Below the pieces are notes generated by a model, which did not search any database, was not told the DNA's origin, and worked only from the letters and a program-made list of their open reading frames with translations. The translations under genes and the position numbers were made by a program. 62,537 nucleotides of DNA from Lacrimispora sp. 210928-DFI.3.58 (GTDB lineage Bacteria; Bacillota; Clostridia; Lachnospirales; Lachnospiraceae), in assembly GCF_020554865.1 (NCBI RefSeq), contig NZ_JAJCIC010000028.1:1-62537 (forward strand). Direction: 5' to 3'. Position 1 is the first letter of the stretch. Every line of letters starts with the position of its first letter. Shown piece by piece: positions 1-7,942 of this stretch.

Positions 1-138
1 TCAGGTGCTAAAGAATTATTTGCAGTCAGTGTAACAAATGTTTGACAAACCTACATTTTTCCTTGCGAATCCGATGATTTTTGCCGCTAAAGCGGCGGAT
101 GCCCGGCAGGCAGCCGGGAGAAAATGAATATGGATATT
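1..138. other. Intergenic end of window with two short hairpins
   Basis: No coding region is apparent. Two GC-rich hairpins lie here: GCCGCT/AGCGGC at 83-96 and CCCGGC/GCCGGG at 102-118. Both sit just downstream of the minus-strand gene that ends at 139. Neither is followed by a clear T-run on the minus strand, so they may stabilise the 3' end of the transcript rather than act as a classical terminator. Confidence 0.4.
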
Positions 139-1428
139 CTATCTCTTAAGCTTCTCCAGCTGAGCCTGCAGTTCCTTGATCAGCTGATCCTGCTGCATGC
201 GCTGATCTTCAGAATATGCCAGCTTTGCATGAGCTTCACTTAGCTCTCCTTTTGCCCGGCTTAGCTCTCCCTTTGCCTGGCTTAGCTCTCCCTTTGTCTG
301 GCTTAGCTCTCCCTTTGCCTGGCTTAGCTCTCCCTTTGCCTGGCTTAGCTCTCCCTTTGCCTGGCTTAGCTTCCCCTCCGTCTGGCTTAACTTCCCCTCC
401 GTCTGGCCCAGCTTGCCCTCTATCTCATTCAGCTTCACTTCGTTCTCACACAGCTCTTTCCTCTGCCTGTCCAGCTGCTCCTGCATCTCATCGATCATAT
501 ATAATACTGTATTGTGATCCAGCTGCGCCAATTCCTTTGAATACATATTCATCACCTTCTCTATATTCAGGCAGATCTCATAGATGTCCTGATACATGGT
601 TTTAAACTGGGGATAACGGGTGATTAGTTCTATGATCCGCTCCGGCTCCTCCGTGCTCAGGAACGTAAGCCATGCCTCCAGCCTGCTGTCTATAGATTTA
701 TTGTCCATACTTTTAACAAAAATGTCAAGCGGTACAAATACATATTCCTGGAGTAAATTCAAGATCAGTCCTGAATCTGAGCTTTGACGGAAAATATGAA
801 GCCACTGTTCGGGCTGTTTATGGAATTCCTGGGGTGATTTCTCAAAAAATACAATCGTGTACACATTCTTGATGTCACGGTAATGAAAACGCTTCCCTTT
901 CTTCCCTCTTACCCGTTTGTATTGCCTGAGAAGATGATCCGCCGAGTAGCAGGCACAGCGCTCTCCTGGAAATGCATAGCCGATTTTTCGGATTTCAATA
1001 TCTGCCAGGCTTTCGTCCTCCAGTTCAACAATAATATCCGTATAAAGCAATGCCGACTCTGCCCCCAGCCGGACAGAATCATTAGGCAGAACTGCTTTGA
1101 TATGTACATCCCGGTCAAGCAAAAGTGACAAAAGTTCCTCCAGACGCTCCGGCGTGGCCTCCGGGTTAAAGATTTCCTTAAAAATGCCATCATAGAGCAC
1201 CTTTATCCCCCTTATGCCTGAACAATAATCCAGAAACATCTCCTGGTCAGTCTCACTCCATTGCTCAAACAGACTCTTTAATTCTACGTTTTCTCCTATC
1301 CTTTCCCGTATGTCCTCACGGGTACGTATCATAGGGAAATACTTCCCCAGCAGATTGCTTGCGGGAACCACGGTCTCCTCACTGCAGCCTGTGACTGTGT
1401 GCGCAGCTTCATAATTCAGTTTTGTCAT
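139..1428 (-). CDS. Rpn-like PD-(D/E)XK nuclease-family protein with repeat coiled coil
   Basis: A 429-residue protein. Residues about 60-190 resemble the Rpn / PD-(D/E)XK nuclease transposase family: a conserved lead-in (YDGIFKEIF), an acidic strand (DIIVELEDES), then an IEIRK segment and a YSADHLLRQYKR helix. Rpn proteins are linked to recombination and in some cases phage defence; activity here is inference, because the canonical E-x-K is not clean (IEIRK). The C-terminal 120 residues are a highly charged coiled coil containing nine heptads of the GELSQAK type. The ATG at 1426-1428 follows AGGAGG by 7 nt. The gene stands alone behind its own candidate promoter. It is not a normal housekeeping gene and such genes are often multicopy. 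Confidence 0.75.
   Translation of the reverse strand: MTKLNYEAAHTVTGCSEETVVPASNLLGKYFPMIRTREDIRERIGENVELKSLFEQWSETDQEMFLDYCSGIRGIKVLYDGIFKEIFNPEATPERLEELLSLLLDRDVHIKAVLPNDSVRLGAESALLYTDIIVELEDESLADIEIRKIGYAFPGERCACYSADHLLRQYKRVRGKKGKRFHYRDIKNVYTIVFFEKSPQEFHKQPEQWLHIFRQSSDSGLILNLLQEYVFVPLDIFVKSMDNKSIDSRLEAWLTFLSTEEPERIIELITRYPQFKTMYQDIYEICLNIEKVMNMYSKELAQLDHNTVLYMIDEMQEQLDRQRKELCENEVKLNEIEGKLGQTEGKLSQTEGKLSQAKGELSQAKGELSQAKGELSQTKGELSQAKGELSRAKGELSEAHAKLAYSEDQRMQQDQLIKELQAQLEKLKR
229..417 (-). repeat. 21-bp in-frame minisatellite, nine units
   Basis: Nine tandem 21-bp units lie inside the Rpn-like gene. The consensus on the plus strand is close to CTTAGCTCTCCCTTTGCCTGG. Each unit encodes one heptad (GELSQAK and variants such as GKLSQTE and GELSEAH). 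The inner units are almost identical, while the outer ones have diverged, as expected from slippage. Unit gain or loss keeps the reading frame and only changes the coiled-coil length. Confidence 0.95.
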
Positions 1429-1572
1429 TGCAGTTTCCTCCTGAGTGTTTGCTTCATTGCGGAATGGGGATCTTTCCCGAAATGCCGAAATGAGATGCCT
1501 TATGGCCTAGACTTTAGTTGATAAGCAATATAGACTCCAGCTGGCAGAACGCCGCCTGGATCAGATATCTTT

Positions 1573-1601
1573 AGGATACCACAGTTCACATGCTATTTCA
1601 A
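1573..1601 (-). promoter_or_regulatory. Candidate sigma-A promoter of the Rpn-like gene
   Basis: On the minus strand TTGAAA (1596-1601) is separated by 17 nt from TATCCT (1573-1578), about 145 nt upstream of the Rpn-like start codon. The spacing is ideal and the hexamers are near consensus. The long leader has no recognisable riboswitch. Confidence 0.5.
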
Positions 1602-1670
1602 TATTTATTCGCCCTTCTTCGCACCTATCTATAGACAGCATCAACCATGAGTCTGTATCTTCACCGATTT

Positions 1671-1709
1671 TCACAGGAGGCTCCGGAGAAGTTTCCTTTC
1701 ATATAAAAT
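1671..1709 (-). repeat. Partial copy of dispersed hairpin repeat (family A)
   Basis: This stretch (AGGAGGCTCCGGAGAAG... then ATATAAAAT) matches the half of the longer repeats at 3618-3683 and 31751-31817 that holds the CTCC/GGAG hairpin and A-rich end. It lies about 70 nt downstream of rho on the same strand. The second half (the GCCC/GGGC hairpin) is missing. Confidence 0.6.
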
Positions 1710-1732
1710 AAGCATCGCGTAACCACGATGCT
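1703..1732 (-). terminator. Intrinsic terminator downstream of rho
   Basis: On the minus strand, stem AGCATCG (1726-1732) pairs perfectly with CGATGCT (1711-1717) over an 8-nt loop, then TATTTTAT follows. It is 45 nt past the rho stop codon. Confidence 0.7.
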
Positions 1733-1776
1733 CTCTTAATATCTTTAAAACGCAAGGTATTTCCTGCGGTATCACA

Positions 1777-3354
1777 TTAAAATAAACGTATCTTCTTCAC
1801 CATTTCCACAAACTCCCTGTTGTTCCTGGTCTTTGAGAACAGATCCAGGATCTTCTCTACTGCGTCCTCCGGCTTTAAGGAATTAGTGGCCTTGTGGATG
1901 ATGTCCACAGCCTCGGCCTCCTCTTTTGTCAGAAGCAGATCATCTCTTCTTGTGCCGGATTTTAAGATGTCAATGGCGGGGAATATCCTTTTTTCGGAAA
2001 GCTTTCTGTCAAGAACTAATTCCATGTTGCCTGTTCCCTTAAATTCCTCGTATACCACATCATCCATGCGGCTTCCTGTATCTACCAGAGCTGTTGCCAG
2101 CACGGTCAGGCTTCCTCCCTCTCTCATATTGCGGGCTGCGCCAAAGAAACGCTTTGGCATATGAAGGGCTGCCGGATCGAGACCGCCGGAAAGGGTACGT
2201 CCGCTGGGGGCAACGGTCAGATTGTAAGCGCGGGCCAGACGGGTGATGCTGTCCAGCAGGATAATGACGTCCCTGCCATGCTCTACCAGGCGCTTTGCGC
2301 GCTCGATCACCATCTCGGACACTCTCTTATGGCGCTCCGGAAGCTCGTCAAAGGTGGAATAGATCACTTCGACATTCGGACCCACAATGGCCTCCCGGAT
2401 GTCTGTGACCTCCTCAGGACGCTCATCAATGAGCAGGATCATAAGGTGCATATCCGGATGGTTGGTGGTAATGGCCTTTGCCACCTGTTTTAACAGAGTT
2501 GTCTTTCCTGCCTTGGGAGGTGACACGATCATGCCACGCTGTCCCTTTCCGATCGGCGCCAAAAGATCCAGAACGCGCATTGCCACCGAGGTGCGCTCCC
2601 TGGGGTTCTCCATATGAAGACGCTGGTTTGGGAAAATAGGGGTCAGATCCTCAAAATTAGGTCTTGTCTCTGTGGCGCTTATGGGATAGCCATTGATTGT
2701 CTTGAGGTATAAAAGAGCGGCAAACTTCTCAGTGACAGATTTCACCCTTCTGTTTCCTACGATGATGTCGCCTGTTTTCAGATTAAAACGGCGTATCTGG
2801 GAGGGCGCCACATAGACGTCATTTTCTCCCGGAAGAAAATTCTCGCAGCGGATAAAGCCAAAGCCGTCAGGCATGACCTCCAGAATACCGTTTGCCTCAA
2901 TGCCACTGTCCAGCTCCGCCATGTCCTGGCTTGAAAGGCCCACAGCGTCATTCCGCTGCTCTGTCCTCTGGAAACGCTCTCCGTTCTCAGAAGCCGGAGC
3001 CTGGGCAGGCTGCACTGCTCCCGCGTTCCCATAGCTCTTTCCCTGCTGGTTCCTGGTCTGGGAATACTTGTCATAAGTTCTTGTATTGCTGCGCCTTGTA
3101 TCATAATTCCGGCTTTCCTGACGCTCAGTCTGCTCCTCGCGTCTGGGTTCATAAGTTTTTACTTCCCTTGCCGGCACTGGCCTGGCCTCTGTCCTTCGCA
3201 CCTCTGCAGGCTTTACCTGGGGATTCTCCTCTGCCTGCTGGCATAAAAGGTCAATGATCTCAGCCTTTCTCAAGGCACTGATACCTTTTAACCCCTGAGC
3301 CTTTGCCAGCTCCTTAAGCTCTGCAAGAGGAAGTGTCTGTAATCTTTCTCGCAT
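1777..3354 (-). CDS. rho: Transcription termination factor Rho
   Basis: A 525-residue hexameric RNA-dependent ATPase that ends transcription at C-rich, structure-poor RNA. Domains: Rho N-terminal SAP-like helix bundle (about 5-45), a low-complexity insertion rich in R, Q, N, E and S (about 50-140), the cold-shock RNA-binding domain (about 150-210, with DGFGFIR), then the RecA-type motor with Walker A PPKAGKTTL (279-287) and Walker B DVIILLDSITRLAR (about 362-375). The ATG follows AAGGAG. The length exceeds the roughly 420 residues of E. coli Rho because of the insertion, which is common in Clostridia and Actinobacteria. The gene is monocistronic with its own terminator. Confidence 0.97.
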   Translation of the reverse strand: MRERLQTLPLAELKELAKAQGLKGISALRKAEIIDLLCQQAEENPQVKPAEVRRTEARPVPAREVKTYEPRREEQTERQESRNYDTRRSNTRTYDKYSQTRNQQGKSYGNAGAVQPAQAPASENGERFQRTEQRNDAVGLSSQDMAELDSGIEANGILEVMPDGFGFIRCENFLPGENDVYVAPSQIRRFNLKTGDIIVGNRRVKSVTEKFAALLYLKTINGYPISATETRPNFEDLTPIFPNQRLHMENPRERTSVAMRVLDLLAPIGKGQRGMIVSPPKAGKTTLLKQVAKAITTNHPDMHLMILLIDERPEEVTDIREAIVGPNVEVIYSTFDELPERHKRVSEMVIERAKRLVEHGRDVIILLDSITRLARAYNLTVAPSGRTLSGGLDPAALHMPKRFFGAARNMREGGSLTVLATALVDTGSRMDDVVYEEFKGTGNMELVLDRKLSEKRIFPAIDILKSGTRRDDLLLTKEEAEAVDIIHKATNSLKPEDAVEKILDLFSKTRNNREFVEMVKKIRLF

Positions 3355-3506
3355 ATATTCTCTCCTTATACATCATACACAGGCTATACCGCCCATCCCG
3401 GCCGGTATGTATTAGTTGCTTTATATCCATCTTTGGTTTGTCAAAAATTAGGGGGGTTTTCCAGATCTGAGGATATCCTGGAGATTGACAGACTGCTGGC
3501 AGTACT

Positions 3507-3561
3507 AAAAAAGAATCCTGCAGCGGGTTGCTTCAGCGGCATCATTCCTCTCCGCTGCAGG
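3507..3561 (-). terminator. Terminator-like hairpin downstream of the FAD-oxidoreductase operon
   Basis: CCTGCAGCGG (3517-3526) pairs perfectly with CCGCTGCAGG (3552-3561) over a 25-nt loop. On the minus strand the hairpin is followed by ATTCTTTTTTAG. It lies about 230 nt beyond the last gene of the minus-strand operon and before rho, so it would isolate rho from upstream read-through. Confidence 0.6.
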
Positions 3562-3617
3562 CATTGGCTTACTTAGCGGGTGTAACGAGTTTAGGGAACA
3601 AGCCCCTTTAGGGCTGC

Positions 3618-3683
3618 GATCCTGCCCGAAGGGCTTTTTGTTACATAGGAGGCTCCAAAGGAGTTTTCTATGTAACAAAAAAC
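3618..3683 (-). repeat. Dispersed hairpin repeat, full copy 1 (family A)
   Basis: A 66-nt unit that closely matches 31751-31817. Read on the minus strand it holds an inner hairpin with CTCC/GGAG, an outer stem GTTACATAG/CTATGTAAC, and then a second small hairpin GCCC-TTCG-GGGC-like. It lies about 100 nt downstream of the DUF1667 gene, in a 433-bp gap that has no convincing ORF. Confidence 0.75.
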
Positions 3684-3787
3684 TGCCAGCTAATCTATGT
3701 ATAGTCATATTATATACATCAAAAGAGCGAAATGTAAAGAAGAAAATTCATTAAATGAAGTTTATCAGACAAAACGGCCTTTTTTTA

Positions 3788-4168
3788 TCACTTGACCGCC
3801 TTTATATCCTTTGTGGTGATCACATCTGCATCATAGCCTAGCAGACCGTGAATGAGCACCGTTCCAGATGCTACCGGGGCTGTAAGGACACATTTTTTTA
3901 TCTCAGCCATGGCATCAAAAATATGCGCCTTAGGGATCGGCTTTGTCAGACGGACACTCACAAGAGGAAGTTCCCCTCCTTTTACCGGAACGGAGGTTGC
4001 AATATTGCGTTCCGGAGCAGTCAGCTCCTTTTTTGCATAGATTGTTCCCCTGGGGCAGGAAGCGCCCTCTATAGAGAGGATCTCCAGCGCTCCCTCCGAT
4101 GTTTCTTTTACCTCTGCCTTTAAACTGCATCCATTAGGACAGATGATACATGTTAATTCTCTCAGCAT
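3788..4168 (-). CDS. DUF1667 family protein, third gene of the FAD-oxidoreductase operon
   Basis: A 126-residue protein with an N-terminal CIICPNGC motif (residues 8-15) and a second CPRG motif near residue 38. This cysteine set is typical of DUF1667 and suggests Fe-S or metal binding. In Firmicutes this family nearly always sits last in a three-gene set with a GlpA-like dehydrogenase and a second flavoprotein, so it probably acts as a small electron-transfer subunit; that role is inference. Its ATG overlaps the stop of the upstream flavoprotein gene by 7 nt, which indicates translational coupling. Confidence 0.85.
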   Translation of the reverse strand: MLRELTCIICPNGCSLKAEVKETSEGALEILSIEGASCPRGTIYAKKELTAPERNIATSVPVKGGELPLVSVRLTKPIPKAHIFDAMAEIKKCVLTAPVASGTVLIHGLLGYDADVITTKDIKAVK

Positions 4169-5427
4169 TCTACGCTCACCTCCAGATCAGAATGGCCTGC
4201 CAGCTTCTCCGGGCAGATGGGAAGCTGTATCATTTCTGCCGGTATCGCCTTTTTCATCTTCTTTTCAGCCACTAGCATGTCATCCTGACGCACAACAATG
4301 CGGCAGTTCTCAAATGGCCTGCTGACACGCAGGGACAAGCTGACCTTCCCTGTCCCGCTGATCTGCTGTGGGACTGTATGGTTTATGCTTCTGTCTGTCC
4401 TGACATGGATAGGGCAGGGAGCCAGCTTTCCGTCCTTTATATAGGAAGCAGCGGCCTCTGCAAGCTTTTCTGCTTCCAGGGATACAAAATCCACCAGATC
4501 ATGTACATGGAGCACATTTCCGGCTGCAAAGATGCCCTCCACATTTGTCTGGAAATGCTCATCTACCACAGCTCCTCTTGTTCTCTCGTCCAGGCAGACT
4601 CCTGCATCCAGAGAAAGCTCATTTTCCGGCAGGAGGCCTACAGACAGGATCAAGGTGTCACAGCTGTACTCTCTTTCTGTTCCGGGTATGGGCTTCATGT
4701 GCCCATCCACCTTGGAAACAGTGACTCCTGTCAGACGTTCCCTTCCATGTATGGCTGTAACTGTGTGGCTTAAGTACAATGGGATCCCATAATCATGGAG
4801 GCACTGCTCGATATTTCTGGGAAGGCCGCTGGGATAGGGCTGGATCTCAAATACGGCCTGCACATGAGCGCCCTCCAGTGTCAGGCGGCGCGCCATGATC
4901 ATCCCGATATCGCCGGAACCCAGGATGACCACCTCTCTTGCCGGCATTCTGTTGTAAAGATTGATATAGGCCTGGGCCACTCCTGCGGTGAAAACTCCTG
5001 TTGGACGCTCTCCCGGAATTCCCAGGGCTCCTCTGGTACGCTCTCTGCAGCCCATCGTCAGAATAACAGCCTTTGCCTGCCACTGCCTTAAACCCTCTCT
5101 GGTAGCAGCTGTTACCACTTTGCTTCCTGTCACCTCCAGCACGGCTGCATCCGTGAGATAGGGGATCCCCCGCGCCTCCACTTGATCAATAAACCTCTTG
5201 GCATACTCAGGGCCGCTTAGGGTTTCCTTAAAGCGCGTCAGCCCAAATCCATCATGGATACACTGGCGCAGGATCCCTCCCAGCTGTTTTTCACGCTCAA
5301 TGATCAACAGATTGCGGATGCCTTTCTCATACAGCTTTATGGCGGCTGCCAAGCCGGCAGGGCCGCCTCCCACTATGACAACATCAACCTTCTCTATCTT
5401 GATTCCTTCCATATGATCTCCCTTCAT
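4162..5427 (-). CDS. FAD-dependent pyridine-nucleotide-disulfide-type oxidoreductase
   Basis: A 421-residue flavoprotein. The N-terminal Rossmann motif VVIVGGGPAGLAAA (about 16-29) binds FAD. A second dinucleotide motif VILGSGDIGMIMARR (about 167-181) fits NAD(P)H binding, and a C-terminal GIFAAGNVLHVHDLVD stretch closes the FAD site. No redox-active CxxC pair is obvious, so electrons may pass to the neighbouring subunits. The start overlaps the preceding gene by 4 nt (ATGA). With its neighbours it resembles anaerobic glycerol-3-phosphate dehydrogenase clusters, where this protein fills a GlpB-like position. An alternative start at 5412 lacks the coupling. Confidence 0.85.
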   Translation of the reverse strand: MKGDHMEGIKIEKVDVVIVGGGPAGLAAAIKLYEKGIRNLLIIEREKQLGGILRQCIHDGFGLTRFKETLSGPEYAKRFIDQVEARGIPYLTDAAVLEVTGSKVVTAATREGLRQWQAKAVILTMGCRERTRGALGIPGERPTGVFTAGVAQAYINLYNRMPAREVVILGSGDIGMIMARRLTLEGAHVQAVFEIQPYPSGLPRNIEQCLHDYGIPLYLSHTVTAIHGRERLTGVTVSKVDGHMKPIPGTEREYSCDTLILSVGLLPENELSLDAGVCLDERTRGAVVDEHFQTNVEGIFAAGNVLHVHDLVDFVSLEAEKLAEAAASYIKDGKLAPCPIHVRTDRSINHTVPQQISGTGKVSLSLRVSRPFENCRIVVRQDDMLVAEKKMKKAIPAEMIQLPICPEKLAGHSDLEVSVEC

Positions 5428-6887
5428 TCTCCCATTTCCCTGACTTTTCCAAAAAACATCCGGGAGCCTTCCCTTGCATACTGTATCTCGGTCTCCTTTT
5501 TTCCCAGCTCCTTCTCGATCAGCTGGGCAATACGCATCTGGCAGTAGCCTCCCTGACAGCGTCCCATCATGGAGCGGGTCCTGTACTTGATGCCTGCCAT
5601 GGTGTCCACCCCTAAGGGATTGTGGATCGCCTGAAGGATCTCCGCCTTTGTCACCTTCTCGCAGCGGCAGATGACCTCACCGTAGTCAGGATCTTCCAGG
5701 ATCAGACGGTTCTGCTCCTCCTTTGCCAGCTCTGCAAAGCGCCGGATACCCTTTCGCGCAGGGTTAAAATCCGGGTTTTCCTGAAGCTTTTCCCGCTCTG
5801 ACATCAGGCCGATGGCATATCTGGCAATAGGCACTGCCGCTGTCAGTCCGGGAGACTCGATGCCCACAAGGTTGATGGCTCTTGGGGCCAGCTCATCCCT
5901 TATCTCGATCTTGAAGTCCTGGATCTTTCCATTCTCATCCACCCATTTCGGGAGAATACCGGAATAGTTGCGGATATAGTCCTTCTTATGAATGCAGGGC
6001 CACAGGTCAGAAGCGCTCTCTGCCAGATAATCCATGTTCTCCTGAGGTACGCCATAATATGTAAAATCTGTCACAGTCTCCGCATTAGGGCCTATGATAA
6101 CATTGCCGTCTGTGGTATTGGTTACGTGGATGCCCATGTAGGTATTGCTGGGTACAGGATACACAGGCATGGGAAGCAGAGGGCCTGTGCGTTTATCCAG
6201 GATAATATAGTCGCCCTTGGAACCGATCACATGATAGCCTCGGATCCCCAGCATATCGGAAACCTTGCCGCAGCCTAATCCGGCACTGTTTACGACCCAG
6301 CGGCTGTAAAATACGCCTCCCGCTGTGGTAATGGTATATATGTCATCCCCGCCGCGGCATATCTCTGTCACTTCACATCCGAAGTGGTATGACACTCCGT
6401 TTGCATGGGCATTTTCTGCCAGTACAATGGTATATTGGAAAGGATCTACGATCCCGCTGTTTTGGGAAAACATGGCAAATTCTCCTACCACTGCCGGAAC
6501 CAGTTCATGAAGCCTTTTTTTTCCGATCAGTTCTAAGCCTTGTGCTCCGTTATCTTCTCCCTGCCTGATGGTGCGTTTTAAGGTATCCATATCCTCCTCT
6601 GTATTTCCCACCAGCACCTTGCCGCAGCGGATAAATGGGAAATCCAGCTCCTCTGCAAGTCGTCCCATGTCTTTGTTGCCCTCTACACAGAGTTTCGCCT
6701 TCAGCGAACCTCTGTCATAAGCAAAGCCGCCGTGAACTACACCGGAATTGCGTCCGCTGGTTTCATAGCAGACATCCAGATTTTTTTCCAGAACACCGAT
6801 CTTTAAGCGGTATCTGGACATTTCCCTGGCAATGGCGCTTCCCACCACGCCTCCGCCGATGATGAGCACATCATATAACTCCTTCAT
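5424..6887 (-). CDS. GlpA-like FAD-dependent dehydrogenase with BFD-type [2Fe-2S] domain
   Basis: A 487-residue DAO-superfamily enzyme. The FAD motif is VLIIGGGVVGSAIARE (about 7-22), and NSGVVHGG follows near residue 47 as in GlpA and L-2-hydroxyglutarate oxidases. The C-terminal 90 residues form a BFD-like [2Fe-2S] domain with CRC (near 400) and GRCQGGYC (near 436). This architecture is known for anaerobic glycerol-3-phosphate dehydrogenases that pass electrons to partner subunits. The true substrate, glycerol-3-phosphate or another 2-hydroxy acid, cannot be decided from sequence. It is the first gene of the operon and lies directly behind a palindromic operator and promoter. Confidence 0.85.
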   Translation of the reverse strand: MKELYDVLIIGGGVVGSAIAREMSRYRLKIGVLEKNLDVCYETSGRNSGVVHGGFAYDRGSLKAKLCVEGNKDMGRLAEELDFPFIRCGKVLVGNTEEDMDTLKRTIRQGEDNGAQGLELIGKKRLHELVPAVVGEFAMFSQNSGIVDPFQYTIVLAENAHANGVSYHFGCEVTEICRGGDDIYTITTAGGVFYSRWVVNSAGLGCGKVSDMLGIRGYHVIGSKGDYIILDKRTGPLLPMPVYPVPSNTYMGIHVTNTTDGNVIIGPNAETVTDFTYYGVPQENMDYLAESASDLWPCIHKKDYIRNYSGILPKWVDENGKIQDFKIEIRDELAPRAINLVGIESPGLTAAVPIARYAIGLMSEREKLQENPDFNPARKGIRRFAELAKEEQNRLILEDPDYGEVICRCEKVTKAEILQAIHNPLGVDTMAGIKYRTRSMMGRCQGGYCQMRIAQLIEKELGKKETEIQYAREGSRMFFGKVREMGE

Positions 6888-6922
6888 TTCACTGCTCCTC
6901 CTGTAATCTTTTTACGCGTGAG

Positions 6923-6975
6923 ATTCATCCCATGAATTATACGTTAGTTTTACCATATACAAGGGAATATGTCAA
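6923..6975 (-). promoter_or_regulatory. Promoter region with palindromic operator of the GlpA-like operon
   Basis: ATTCAT-CCC-ATGAAT (6923-6937) is a perfect palindrome that overlaps a TATAAT on the minus strand (6936-6941). A consensus TTGACA lies at 6970-6975, but its best-spaced -10 partner is the weak TAAAAC (6947-6952); TTGTAT at 6957-6962 is another -35 option for TATAAT. The palindrome at the -10 suits repression by the FadR-type regulator encoded next door. Confidence 0.55.
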
Positions 6976-6984
6976 TAGCAGGCG

Positions 6985-7019
6985 AAAAAAAACAGCTTTA
7001 TTCATCCCATGAATAAAGC
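6985..7019 (-). terminator. Terminator of the FadR-type gene built on the same operator palindrome
   Basis: GCTTTATTCAT-CCC-ATGAATAAAGC (6995-7019) is a perfect palindrome with 11-bp arms, followed on the minus strand by TG and eight T residues. It is a strong intrinsic terminator 25 nt past the regulator stop codon. Its core repeats ATTCAT-N3-ATGAAT from 6923-6937, so it may also bind the regulator. Confidence 0.75.
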
Positions 7020-7043
7020 CGTTCTATCCTCTGTTTTTCATAT

Positions 7044-7724
7044 TCACTTGTTTGTCGTCTCACCTTTATAGCGATTCTCGTTGTACATAAGGTGAAAGTA
7101 CATGGCCTGTTGTGCTTCTACCGGCCTGCGGTCTCTGATCGCCTCAAAGATCCGGCGGTGGGAGGTGAGTGTCTGCTCGTACTCTGTCTCCTGTACTGAG
7201 TCTGCGAACACGCGGACTCCATCTGTAATAACGGGTATCAGGTTCGTCATCACCAGGTTGTGGCTGCAGCCAGCGATCTTTGCATGAAACTGGGAATCCT
7301 TTTCTGCATAGTCCTCCCTGGCCTCGATCAAAGCCTCCAGCTCTGCCAGTATCTGCTCCAGCTCTGCGATCTCCGAAAGCTCGGCATTCTGGGCAGCCAG
7401 GGCGGCAATGGGAGGCTCCAGCATGACACGCACCTGTATCAGGTCCTCCGTCAGCTTGCGCCTGTCATCGATCATGGAAAATCCCAGAGGATCATCTGCA
7501 ACACCATTCTTTTCTGATATAAAGGTCCCCGATCCCTGGCGTATGGTCACAATATTCCTGGACATGAGGATCCGCAGGGCCTCCCGCACCGTATTGCGCC
7601 CCACTCCCAGGTATTCCACCAGCTCTGCCTCTGTGGGAAGCTTGTCTCCGGCCCCATAGCCCTTTTCCTGTATCATATCCATGAGCTTTCGGGAGGCAAT
7701 CTCTCCCAAAGTCTGTTTCTCCAT
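7044..7724 (-). CDS. GntR-family (FadR subfamily) transcriptional regulator
   Basis: A 226-residue regulator. The N-terminal winged helix (about 5-70) has the GntR signature DKLPTEAELVEYLGVGRNTV and VTIRQGSGTF. The C-terminal half is an all-helical FCD ligand domain (about 90-215) with metal/ligand-type residues in DSQFHAKIAG and a late HRRIFEAI segment. FadR-type regulators usually respond to small organic acids or their derivatives and bind short palindromes. It lies immediately upstream of the FAD-oxidoreductase operon, separated only by terminator and operator, so it probably controls that operon. The ATG follows AGGAGG. Confidence 0.9.
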   Translation of the reverse strand: MEKQTLGEIASRKLMDMIQEKGYGAGDKLPTEAELVEYLGVGRNTVREALRILMSRNIVTIRQGSGTFISEKNGVADDPLGFSMIDDRRKLTEDLIQVRVMLEPPIAALAAQNAELSEIAELEQILAELEALIEAREDYAEKDSQFHAKIAGCSHNLVMTNLIPVITDGVRVFADSVQETEYEQTLTSHRRIFEAIRDRRPVEAQQAMYFHLMYNENRYKGETTNK

Positions 7725-7781
7725 GTTACTCCTCCTGTCCCCACTATCAGTGTACCGGCATGTTCACCTTTCATTAAATTC

Positions 7782-7932
7782 GTAACAGTTCAGACGGGGT
7801 ATCTTCTTGCCCGGCCAGGCCGGACAAGAAGCATCGGATGTCCATCCGATGTGGAAATCTATAGAAAAATGGCCTTACAAGCAAGCTTGACGGCTATTTT
7901 TCTATAGATTTCCTCGCCGTCTGAACTGTTAC
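7782..7932. mobile_element. MITE-like palindromic insertion with 8-bp target duplication
   Basis: A 151-bp element bounded by perfect 16-bp terminal inverted repeats, GTAACAGTTCAGACGG (7782-7797) and its complement (7917-7932). It is flanked by a perfect 8-bp direct repeat TTAAATTC (7774-7781 and 7933-7940). Inside are hairpins CTTCTTG.../...CAAGAAG (around 7803-7830), CATCGGATG/CATCCGATG (around 7832-7851), and 22-bp arms with one mismatch (7853-7874 against 7892-7913). There is no ORF. The GTAA end and 8-bp duplication resemble IS66-family insertions. It sits 2 bp beyond the sua5 stop codon and may now serve as its terminator. Confidence 0.85.
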
Positions 7933-7942
7933 TTAAATTCTG

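Noticed and set aside
229..417. Possible CRISPR-like array
   Set aside because: The 21-bp units are contiguous without spacers and encode in-frame heptads; it is a coding minisatellite.
3505..3708. 67-codon minus-strand frame between the DUF1667 gene and rho
   Set aside because: It is made of terminator and dispersed-repeat sequence and has no ribosome site.
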